Shown: positions 55,841 to 63,515 of the stretch, piece after piece
How the letters are laid out: each line of letters opens with the position of its first letter
How positions within the stretch are numbered: the first letter of the stretch is position 1
Origin: Pullulanibacillus sp. KACC 23026
GTDB taxonomy: Bacteria; Bacillota; Bacilli; Bacillales; Sporolactobacillaceae
DNA length: 64,000 bases
Assembly (NCBI RefSeq): GCF_029094525.1
Contig: NZ_CP119107.1
Coordinates: 1,798,001 to 1,862,000, forward strand
Direction: 5' to 3'
The notes under the pieces: generated by a model
The model's database searches: none
What the model was told of the DNA's origin: nothing
Seen by the model: the letters and a program-made list of their open reading frames with translations, nothing else
Program-made: the position numbers and the translations under genes

Positions 55841-56251
55841 ATAAAAAAAACATTTGTATACGTACTTGTTTGTATACTCTGTATAACTGTATCAGCGTGT
55901 TCTCAAAAAAAAGAATATACCGAGATTGATAAAAACCAAGTGGATTTTATCATCATTAATAAATCTACCCCGGAAAGCAGTAATCCAGTAGTAAAAAAAT
56001 TAACGGGTAAAGATATGGAGGGTTTAATAGATAAAATTCAAAAAGCAGAAAAGAATGTAATGAAGGATGGGAAGTATAATTGTCAAGGTTTATCAAAAAG
56101 ATCAGTGATCTATTTGATAAATGTTGTTTCACTGAAGAATAATGTGCGAACATTTGCAAATACGGGGATCTGTGGCTCTTTATATGACGAAAAAAATAAT
56201 ATCTCTTTAAATTCAAAGATTCCAAGTCAACTAAATAAATATTTTAAATAG
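55841..56251 (+). CDS. Small lipoprotein of unknown function, non-canonical start
   Basis: About 137 residues. The signal sequence KKTFVYVLVCILCITVSACS ends in a lipobox (VSAC), so the mature protein is lipid-anchored. The mature part has two further Cys (YNCQG and GICGS) and no recognised domain. GAGGTGAT points to the ATA codon at 55841 as start; in-frame GTG 55832 lies inside that Shine-Dalgarno sequence and TTG 55820 lacks one. The gene follows the G1 peptidase by about 35 bp, probably as an operon. Confidence 0.7.
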   Translation: MKKTFVYVLVCILCITVSACSQKKEYTEIDKNQVDFIIINKSTPESSNPVVKKLTGKDMEGLIDKIQKAEKNVMKDGKYNCQGLSKRSVIYLINVVSLKNNVRTFANTGICGSLYDEKNNISLNSKIPSQLNKYFK

Positions 56252-56263
56252 AAAAGTCACTTA

Positions 56264-56335
56264 TGGGGGTACCACCAGCTTTTTGACATAAAACCCTCTC
56301 TAATACATTTTTTGGAAGTGAAAACCATGATTTTT
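56264..56335 (+). repeat. Island flanking repeat, copy C
   Basis: GGGGTACCACCAGCTTTTT, ACATAAAACCCTCTC and TAATACATTTTTTGGAAGTG; direct orientation to copy A 1.84 kb away. Confidence 0.85.
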
Positions 56336-56431
56336 CTACACTAAGCAGAATAATCATGGTTTTCATATAGCCTTTTTTTGATAACAATTTTATCATTTCC
56401 AAATAGTATCATATTTAACTAACGCTCACCG

Positions 56432-57055
56432 CTAGTCTCCATGCAGCGCAAAAACCAGCGCTACACCCATTAGCTTTGCAAACAACTTACAGGTTTTGGG
56501 AACGTTTATTTCGGCTTCACAATCTCTTAAAATCCCAACAGCCTTTTCTGGAACAGGGAGCTCATCAAGAACCTTCACCTTGGAGTTTGCATTGACTCGA
56601 GCGACAAAGAGATAGCCTTCTTTTACCCATATGTAAAAGTTTTTATATTTGATGTATCCTCGATCAAAGACATAGGTAGTATCCTTATCGATCACCAAAT
56701 AGTCCACCCCTTCTTTATCCGATACAGCCCCTGTTGAAAGGATGAATTTCTCTGGATAGGCACTTTGACTATTGATTAAACAATAACTCATATGGACTTT
56801 GATTGAGTTCTTGTCTTTTTGAACGTACGCCCATTCTCCAGCTTTTTTAGGTAGACTAATCTCGCTTGCATCGACTAGGTTTAATTTTCCGATTTTAGGA
56901 AATGGAATCTCTTTTTGGTGGTGAAAACTCACTTGTTCCATGGATCTTAAGCATAAGTTTTTAATAAGATCTAAGGGTATCTTTTCGAGTTTTCTATGTA
57001 AAAAAGACTCATGAATTTCATCAAGATTTGTGAGTTCTCTCACCGATTTATTCAC
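56432..57055 (-). pseudogene. IS4-family transposase fragment
   Basis: 207 codons open, with LVDASEISLP (first catalytic Asp strand) and TTYVFDRGYIKYKNFYIW (second Asp and the IS4-type Y-x-x-x region). The catalytic Glu region and the C-terminus are missing: the end VALVFALHGD is not a normal IS4 tail. The same frame stays open upstream without a proper start. No terminal inverted repeats were found. Confidence 0.75.
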
Positions 57056-57114
57056 TCTTAAACTAATGACGATATCAGAAAGTGAAGGCAGATTGTTTTG
57101 AGGAATGAAGCTTT

Positions 57115-57507
57115 ATGGCACGTAGCTATATTCCGACTGAGAACAAACAAGACATGAGCATATGGAGGAAATACGAAAACACTTTGGATTTTCTAATTTT
57201 ACTGCTAAAACCTACCGTGTCATTTCTCGAACTATCTTTCCCCATGCCCTCGAAAATGGAAATGCTATCTATTTAATAAGGTTAACACTTGAGGAATTGA
57301 GAAAAAGAAAAAATAATCCCTCCTGCAATGACAGCCATTGAAAGATTGGTATGGGAGACATGGAGACGTGCAGAGGAAAAAGTCTACAACTTGATTTATA
57401 ATCCTTTGTCTAATTGGCAAAAGCAACAATTCAAGCGGGTGGCCGCTGCCCGCCGGTTCAGAAAAACGATATTAGACCGCTGTGGATGGCGTATTGACAG
57501 GACATAA
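57115..57507 (+). pseudogene. Tn3-family transposase (DUF4158) remnant
   Basis: A broken frame: MARSYIPTENKQD from 57115, then after a shift MEEIRKHFGFSNFTAKTYRVISRT and LTLEELRKRKN, then after another shift IIPPAMTAIERLVWETWRRAEEKVYN. The order EIR-HFGF, ...LEELRKRK, ...PPAMTAIERLVWE is that of the N-terminal DUF4158 domain of Tn3 transposases. At least two frameshifts and a missing catalytic half make it inactive. Confidence 0.65.
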
Positions 57508-57607
57508 AGGAGAGATTAAAATTAATTAAAACTGACTAATCGGTTTTTTATTCTAGTGAAAAAATACGCGCGGTTTAATTCTTTGAATCGAGCAAGCAGA
57601 TCGCCAT

Positions 57608-57640
57608 TAAAAAGAGGCAGCCAGTTGCCTGACTGCCTCC
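57608..57640 (-). terminator. Terminator of the FTR1 gene
   Basis: GAGGCAG / CTGCCTC stem; on the minus strand it is followed by TTTTT. Confidence 0.75.
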
Positions 57641-57648
57641 CATTCATT

Positions 57649-58638
57649 TTATTTTGACGGACTTAATTGGTGGGTTGGTATAAGATTGTGTTTGACGGCT
57701 TTTCTTTTGGTGAGGTAGCGCTGTAAGAAATAAGACCCTAAAACATAGACGACAGCGAGTACCTGGAACGTCATCGTTTCAACTGTAGGGAAGACACAGA
57801 ACCAAACTTGAGCCCAATTAGGAATGTCGAGATGGGCAATGGTTGTCGTACTCATCCAACCGGCTAATTGCATTTCTTGAACAGTTTCTCCGACCATGAC
57901 TGCTAAAACGATAACTAAGAGAATGCCTGTTGCAATCAGCATCTTCTTATGCGGTAACCGCTTCTGTGCAAGAAAGGTTAGCACCCCAACTATTAAAGTT
58001 AAAGCAAACCCGATGAGTGCTCCTTGCAGAACAATCATAGACCCCACTTCTAATCTCAAGTTCTGAAGAAATAAGACGATTTCAAAACCTTCTCGATATA
58101 CGGAGGTTAATCCTAAGATAAACAGCGACCAGAATGTTGCGGCTTGAACCATGTCACCTTGGCTAGAGGTAATTTTCTGCTTCTTTTGGTTGTGAAGCTT
58201 GATCCAGCCGGTCCAATACACCTTGTGAAAGAACCAATTTAAAATAATCAGAAGGACAATAACGGCCAAAATTCCTGTGAACGCCTGGATATTTAACTCA
58301 GAGGTATTAACAGCTGATATGATGGCAACGACAATAAACCAAGTCGCGATTGTTGCGATTAAGGAGGCACCAGCACCAAGGGAGATCGGCTTCCAGAGCG
58401 TATCTTGTTTTTTGCGGACGAGGCCGGAAATAATGGCCGATAAAACAAGGATGGCTTCCAAACCTTCACGAAAAACAAGAATGGCTGTATTTACAGTGGC
58501 AGCAAAGGGTGAAAGATTCTTTGCGGTAGGATCCGGATTTCCATGGAAATAGATGCCTTGCCAGATGATAACAGCTAGAACAATCAATATCGCAGAGGCT
58601 ATTAGAATGCTTTTGACATTCACTGCTTTCTTAATCAT
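57649..58638 (-). CDS. FTR1 family iron permease (EfeU-like)
   Basis: 329 residues with seven or so hydrophobic helices. The two iron-binding motifs are REGLE (residues 57-61) and REGFE (182-186), the latter a conservative variant. An extra N-terminal helix precedes the family core. It takes up iron across the membrane, normally together with EfeO/EfeB, which are not in this window. AAAGGAGGATC precedes the ATG, and a Fur box lies 31-49 bp upstream. Confidence 0.92.
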   Translation of the reverse strand: MIKKAVNVKSILIASAILIVLAVIIWQGIYFHGNPDPTAKNLSPFAATVNTAILVFREGLEAILVLSAIISGLVRKKQDTLWKPISLGAGASLIATIATWFIVVAIISAVNTSELNIQAFTGILAVIVLLIILNWFFHKVYWTGWIKLHNQKKQKITSSQGDMVQAATFWSLFILGLTSVYREGFEIVLFLQNLRLEVGSMIVLQGALIGFALTLIVGVLTFLAQKRLPHKKMLIATGILLVIVLAVMVGETVQEMQLAGWMSTTTIAHLDIPNWAQVWFCVFPTVETMTFQVLAVVYVLGSYFLQRYLTKRKAVKHNLIPTHQLSPSK

Positions 58639-58668
58639 TATGATCCTCCTTTATATGTAAGTGAAGAT

Positions 58669-58687
58669 GATAATCATTCTCATTATC
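58669..58687. promoter_or_regulatory. Fur box
   Basis: GATAATCATTCTCATTATC matches the classical 19-bp Fur site at 16 of 19 positions and stands directly before the iron permease gene. Confidence 0.85.
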
Positions 58688-58856
58688 AATACATTCTCAT
58701 TGTAAAAGAGGACAGTCTTCACTGTCAAGTTAAAATTCTGAAAAAAATGTCAAGGGGACCTGAGTCTGTTTTTTTTAAGACTAACGACGGTTTTGATGGA
58801 AAGTTTAGTCAGTTAAGATAATAATTAGAAAATATAAACTAAATAGGAGATCAAAC

Positions 58857-60152
58857 ATGAAAGCATTTGCAGTCTTTAAAAATAAGACTTTTACAAAGAT
58901 GTTCATTGCGTCTTTTGCCTCAAGAATGGGCAGTGTCATCGGCATGTCGGCGTTTACACTTTACCTGCTTCATCGTTTTAGTACGCAGCCTTTTTATGCG
59001 ACTCTGACAGAAATGATGTATTCCCTCCCGACTTTATTTTTATTTTTTATAGTCGGGGTTGTAGCTGACCGCCTTGATCGTCAACGGATTACCATCAACA
59101 GTGATTGGATTCGTGCAGTCCTGTCCTTTGGGCTAATCGGTGCTTTATGGCTTGGGTGGATTCCCACCATCTTTTTAATCCTATTCTTACGGGAAAGCGT
59201 CTCTAAATTCTTTGTTCCCGCCGAATCCGCGATTGTGCAAGGGGTGCTTTCAAAAGAGCATTATCAAGTGGCAGCTGGATTAAACCAAATGACGAATAGT
59301 TTATTTAATTTATTTGGCAGCGGGCTTGGGATCATTACGTACTGGACAGTGGGCATCCAAGGAGCGATTTTAGTCGATGCGATCAGCTTTATTGTCTCAG
59401 CGCTTTTGATTACCTCATGTAAGCTATCTAAAGAAGCTAGATTACCCAATGGTCCCCATAAAGTTAAGGATCTCAATGCAAGGTTTGTTTTACAAGATTT
59501 TAAGGCGGGCATTCGTTATATCGTCTCTAACAAACTCTTGTTATCGATTGTTGTGGGGTTTATCCTTTTTGGGGTTGTAAACGGCGGTTTCAGTGTCATG
59601 CCGATTTATATTCTGAAGTATAAGCTCGCCCCAACTAGTTATGAGGCGATGACGATCTGGTTAGGTGTCGTCTTTGGAGGCGGCCTTCTTATCGGCAGTG
59701 TGCTGGCAACTATGGTCGGTACTAAAATAAAGATGCATTGGATGATTTCTGTTGGAGTCTTATTTTCAGGCGTCTTTACGTTTTTAGCCTCTTTGATGAC
59801 GAATCTCATTCTTTTTTTTACGATGATTTTCCTCCTGTCATTGGTTCTGCCCTTTATAAATGTTGCGATCGGCGGCTGGTTGCCGAGTATTGTCAGCCAA
59901 ACGATGATGGGAAGGGTGCAAGGCTGTGTGGATCCGCTCATGATGTTTTCACAGACGCTGACCCTCGGAGGAATTGCTATCATGTTCCCAGCTGTATTGT
60001 CAATAAATGAACTATTTTGGGTGGTCGGCGGCTGTCTCGTGGCGGTGGGACTCTATTACATTATTATACTGCCTAAACAAGCCAGGAAATATGATGACAG
60101 CCAGCAGGCAGATGACCTTTTGGTAAAGATGGCGGCGATAACAGAAGACTAA
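58857..60152 (+). CDS. MFS transporter (MFS_3-like exporter)
   Basis: 431 residues with 12 hydrophobic helices. KNKTFTKMFIASFASRMGSVIGMSAFTLYLLH and GVVADRLDRQRITINSDWIR (motif A) match the MFS_3 exporter group (macrolide or siderophore efflux). The neighbouring Fur-controlled iron permease is divergent, so a siderophore role is possible but unproven. AGGAGA precedes the ATG; a terminator follows. Confidence 0.88.
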   Translation: MKAFAVFKNKTFTKMFIASFASRMGSVIGMSAFTLYLLHRFSTQPFYATLTEMMYSLPTLFLFFIVGVVADRLDRQRITINSDWIRAVLSFGLIGALWLGWIPTIFLILFLRESVSKFFVPAESAIVQGVLSKEHYQVAAGLNQMTNSLFNLFGSGLGIITYWTVGIQGAILVDAISFIVSALLITSCKLSKEARLPNGPHKVKDLNARFVLQDFKAGIRYIVSNKLLLSIVVGFILFGVVNGGFSVMPIYILKYKLAPTSYEAMTIWLGVVFGGGLLIGSVLATMVGTKIKMHWMISVGVLFSGVFTFLASLMTNLILFFTMIFLLSLVLPFINVAIGGWLPSIVSQTMMGRVQGCVDPLMMFSQTLTLGGIAIMFPAVLSINELFWVVGGCLVAVGLYYIIILPKQARKYDDSQQADDLLVKMAAITED

Positions 60153-60160
60153 GAGGCTTG

Positions 60161-60199
60161 GAGCGTTTTTCATAAATAAGGTGAAAAACGCTCTTTTTG
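60161..60199 (+). terminator. Terminator of the MFS gene
   Basis: Perfect stem GAGCGTTTTTCA / TGAAAAACGCTC followed by T5. Confidence 0.92.
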
Positions 60200-60284
60200 G
60201 TGCTTTTACTTTTTGAAAAAAATGATAATATGGATTTAACTCATTTTGTAATAAATGGGCGATCGTTTTCGCTCCTCATCCACG

Positions 60285-60470
60285 AAAAGAGCGTGGCGGT
60301 GATGGGCAGGCTTGCCCGCAAAAAAGTGGTGTGCCTGGGGAAAATAGTATGCAAAGCTCGCTTACACACGAAAAAAGCGGTGCGCCCCGGGAAAATGGTG
60401 GGCAAGGTCCGGTTGCGCACGAAAACGGTTGTGCACCCAGTGAAAAAATTGGGCAAACTAGCCTTCGTTA
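60285..60470 (+). repeat. Palindromic repeat locus 5 (51-bp type, 3-4 units)
   Basis: Cores GTGATGGGCAGG (~60290), AAAATAGTATGCAAAG (60341), AAAATGGTGGGCAAGG (60392) and AAAATTGGGCAAAC (~60445): again a 51-bp period. GTGGGCAA...TTGCGCACGAAAAC keeps the hairpin with one mismatch. This copy is more diverged than locus 4. Confidence 0.8.
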
Positions 60471-60534
60471 AATACATTATTAAAGTAACTAATTTTCAAA
60501 TCGACTAGGAGAAGCATCATGGAGGTTAATGGAC

Positions 60535-61515
60535 ATGAAGGCTATTTTATTAGGACTCTTAGCGTCCTTTTTCTTTGCTGTGACGTTTGTGCTTAATCGG
60601 ATCATGAGTGATGGTGGAGGGAGTTGGATTTGGAGCGCGTCACTCCGCTATTTTTTCATGCTGCCGCTTTTATTGATCATTGTTTTGGTCAGAAGAAACA
60701 TAGTCCCCTTATTTACTGAGATGAACAAACATCCATGGCAATGGCTGCTGTGGAGCTTTGTTGGCTTTGGCCTGTTTTATGCGCCGCTTTGCTTTGCGGC
60801 GGCTTTCAGTCCGGCCTGGCTTGTGGCAGGAACTTGGCAATTTACTATAATAGCCGGTTCTCTGTTAGTCCCTTTCTTTTATGAGACGGTCAAGACCGAT
60901 CAAGGCTTGCTCAAAGTGCGGCGAAACATCCCTTTTAAGAATATGGGCATGTCCCTCATTATTTTAGCGGGAATAATAATTATGGAGGTTTCTCAAGCAT
61001 CCAAAATGCCCTTAAGGTCGCTCCTTTTAGGTATATTTCCCGTTCTGATTGCTACTTTTGCTTATCCGCTTGGTAACCGAAAAATGATGGCGCTCTGTGA
61101 AGGACGGCTGGATGCTTATCAACGGACACTTGGGATGACGATTGCCAGCCTCCCATTATGGGTCCTTCTGTCTCTCTATCAGTTCATTCACGTAGGCTTG
61201 CCGAGTCGCGGTCAAACCTATCAATCTCTTATTGTTGCGCTTTTTTCTGGAGTGATCGCAACGGTTTTGTTTTTTACAGCCACCGATTTGGCCCAAGATG
61301 TTCAACAGTTAGCGATTGTTGAAGCAACTCAGTCTGGAGAAGTGGTATTTACATGGGCCGGCGAACGGCTGTTAATTCCTGGAACAGCGATTTCTGCATA
61401 CGGGGCCATCGGGCTTTGTTTCGTTGTTATAGGAATGGTTCTGCACAGTCTGCAGTCAGCCTTTCGAAAACCAGCTAGACAGAGTAACGAATGTTCGAAA
61501 ATATCTCAGAGGTAA
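60535..61515 (+). CDS. EmrE/DMT-type multidrug resistance efflux transporter
   Basis: About 326 residues with ten hydrophobic helices in two halves. ILLGLLASFFFAVTFVLNRIMSDGGGSWIWSASLRYFFMLP is the typical opening of the PF13536 group, a ten-helix member of the drug/metabolite transporter superfamily. ATG 60535 is preferred since GGAGG lies 9 bases upstream; ATG 60529 is too close. Substrate unknown. A GNAT gene follows. Confidence 0.87.
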   Translation: MKAILLGLLASFFFAVTFVLNRIMSDGGGSWIWSASLRYFFMLPLLLIIVLVRRNIVPLFTEMNKHPWQWLLWSFVGFGLFYAPLCFAAAFSPAWLVAGTWQFTIIAGSLLVPFFYETVKTDQGLLKVRRNIPFKNMGMSLIILAGIIIMEVSQASKMPLRSLLLGIFPVLIATFAYPLGNRKMMALCEGRLDAYQRTLGMTIASLPLWVLLSLYQFIHVGLPSRGQTYQSLIVALFSGVIATVLFFTATDLAQDVQQLAIVEATQSGEVVFTWAGERLLIPGTAISAYGAIGLCFVVIGMVLHSLQSAFRKPARQSNECSKISQR

Positions 61516-61557
61516 GGCCGGCAAATGGTTTATCTGAACAGGTGCAGGAGGTTAACG

Positions 61558-62034
61558 ATGCCAGTAGCAGCCATTCACGAGGGAATAAGAGGTTTGGTCG
61601 GTCGGTTTTTTGAAGAGCATTGGGGCTCGCCTGAAATGGTGATTTCAAGCGGTGTCTTTGATTGCAGTCAGTTAGATGGCTATGTGTGGCTGAATGAGGC
61701 AGAAGAAATCGTGGGCCTCATCACCTATCAGATCAGAGGTGAGGAACTTGAAATTATATCGCTGGACAGCATTGAAGAAGGAAAAGGCGTCGGAACAGCC
61801 CTTCTTAAAGAAGTTGAAAAAAAAGCTCGATACAGTCACTGTCTTAGGATTACCCTAATCACAACCAATGATAATCTGTCGGCACTTAGATTCTACCAAA
61901 AACGTGGTTATGTGTTGAGCCAACTATTAACAAATGCGGTCAGCAAAGCAAGAGAACGAAAGCCTGAAATCCCGCTTATCGGCAAAGATGGAATACCGAT
62001 TCGAGATGAGCTCCGGCTTGAAAAATTTTTATAA
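61558..62034 (+). CDS. GNAT family N-acetyltransferase
   Basis: 159 residues. LDSIEEGKGVGTALLKEVEKKAR is the acetyl-CoA loop (G-K-G-V-G), followed by TTNDNLSALRFYQKRGYVL. The tail EIPLIGKDGIPIRDELRLEKFL is typical of one GNAT subgroup. ATG 61558 has AGGAGGT upstream. It follows the EmrE-type gene by about 40 bp. Confidence 0.9.
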   Translation: MPVAAIHEGIRGLVGRFFEEHWGSPEMVISSGVFDCSQLDGYVWLNEAEEIVGLITYQIRGEELEIISLDSIEEGKGVGTALLKEVEKKARYSHCLRITLITTNDNLSALRFYQKRGYVLSQLLTNAVSKARERKPEIPLIGKDGIPIRDELRLEKFL

Positions 62035-62059
62035 AACGAGGAAGAAGTCCTGAAGCCCG

Positions 62060-62174
62060 CTTTAAAATAGTTTTGAGCGCTGGTGCAGCCATCGGCCATC
62101 ATCCCCCTGACCAAACACCACTCAATTATCAGCAGTGGTCACAATTTGAAATGGTCAACCGCATCTCTAAATAG
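62060..62174 (+). pseudogene. Coding-like remnant, unknown family
   Basis: A frame ending at TAG 62172-62174 reads SAGAAIGHHPPDQTPLNY and QQWSQFEMVNRISK, which looks like genuine protein, but there is no start codon with a ribosome binding site and the frame begins inside the end of the GNAT gene. Probably the tail of a deleted gene. Confidence 0.3.
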
Positions 62175-62352
62175 AATTTTTAAGATAAAGCGCTTCTTTT
62201 AATAGAAACGCTTTTCTTATAGGAAAAAAATGTTAAGCTATTACTAAGGTTTTGGAACCGCTTAAAGGATGGTTTTGACCTTCTTCGTATTTTTGTGTTG
62301 TATAAACAGACTGTGCCTCATTCATTCCATCATCCGCGGCTCGGACAAGTTC

Positions 62353-62991
62353 ATGATAGAGGGAGTGGAATTTTTGTTAGTAAATGGCAGTTTATTAGTA
62401 GTAATGCTAATAGTAATTATATATAGTCTTGTTAGGGCGGTCATTCTTTTCTTTAGCAGAAAGAAGGGGAGACAAGTGTGTGGCTGGCGGGAAGTTTTGA
62501 GATTATTATTTGTGACTTACATAGCCTTAACCGTTTCAGTGACGCTCTTACCTTTAACGATAGGGATGCCTGTTCCAAGGCGGTTTGTTTACATGAAGCT
62601 TAATTTCATACCTATCCTTCCAATCATAAATGAGGTAAAAGAAATCGGTACAGCCTATGACGGCGATGTCTTTTTCATGATCAAACTCATTGTAAAAAAT
62701 GTGATTGGGAATGTCATTCTGCTTATGCCCTTAGGATTTCTTGCTCCGTTATTGTGGAAAAAGACAAATGAGTTGCTTAAAATGTTTTTAATTGGTCTAG
62801 TAACCTCTATCTGTATTGAAAGTCTTCAGTTCATAGAAATTGTTTTTGGAATCGGTGACCTTCGCGCAGTCGATATTAATGATGTGATTTGTAATAGTCT
62901 GGGCGCGGTACTTGGCTTTGGCCTTTTAAAGCTTGTTTTATCAAAGCAGACAAGAGGATATATCGACGAAAACAAAAATTTAGAGAGGTGA
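62353..62991 (+). CDS. VanZ family protein
   Basis: About 212 residues with five hydrophobic helices. NVIGNVILLMPLGFLAPLLW, ICIESLQF and the VDINDVICNSLGAVLGFGL stretch are the VanZ-like family signature. VanZ-type proteins affect glycopeptide susceptibility in some bacteria, but most have unknown roles. The start is uncertain: an upstream ATG at 62269 adds a hydrophobic segment, and neither has a strong ribosome binding site; the ATG at 62353 gives the usual family length. Confidence 0.85.
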   Translation: MIEGVEFLLVNGSLLVVMLIVIIYSLVRAVILFFSRKKGRQVCGWREVLRLLFVTYIALTVSVTLLPLTIGMPVPRRFVYMKLNFIPILPIINEVKEIGTAYDGDVFFMIKLIVKNVIGNVILLMPLGFLAPLLWKKTNELLKMFLIGLVTSICIESLQFIEIVFGIGDLRAVDINDVICNSLGAVLGFGLLKLVLSKQTRGYIDENKNLER

Positions 62992-63046
62992 GGTGTATAG
63001 TACGGCCTCATTTCATTTATAGCGCCTAGTTTAAGGGAGGATGTCC

Positions 63047-63433
63047 ATGAGATCCATTATTTATCCAATGAGTTCCTTAATTTTGGGGATTTCTCTAGTC
63101 GTAGCGGCTCTGATTGTAAAGGATACTTTTAAGCAGCCTGTCACAAAATCAAAAACCACGGTTCAGAAACCAACCCCTTTGTCTATTCCTAATCCCAATC
63201 TCATGACTAAAGAACAATTGTCTGTGTATCTTCAAATAAGTGAAAAGACCATTGATAAAATCATTTCCGATGACGCCGCGAAGAAAGCTGAATTGGCCGA
63301 CGAGAGCTATGATACCTATGAATTTCTCCCCTATTTAAAAATTGATGGACAGGAGAGATTCCTAAAATCAGAGGTGGACCTCTGGCTTCAATATCAAAAT
63401 GATCATCATGATGAAGACCAAGAGACGCAATAA
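63047..63433 (+). CDS. Membrane-anchored helix-turn-helix (excisionase-like) protein
   Basis: 128 residues. One hydrophobic helix is at residues ~4-24 (YPMSSLILGISLVVAALIV), then a Lys/Pro/Thr-rich linker. The last 75 residues have the HTH_17/excisionase pattern MTKEQLSVYLQISEKTIDKII ... EFLPYLKIDGQERFLKSEVDLWLQYQ. GGGAGGATG lies before the second ATG, which is chosen. A DNA-binding module tethered to the membrane by an N-terminal helix is unusual. The target is unknown. Confidence 0.75.
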   Translation: MRSIIYPMSSLILGISLVVAALIVKDTFKQPVTKSKTTVQKPTPLSIPNPNLMTKEQLSVYLQISEKTIDKIISDDAAKKAELADESYDTYEFLPYLKIDGQERFLKSEVDLWLQYQNDHHDEDQETQ

Positions 63434-63515
63434 GCGCGCATGCTATTAAAGACTAAATGAAAATTGAACGATAAAAAGCACCGTTTTGGGAACATTACTT
63501 TTTGAGGTGATGTTC

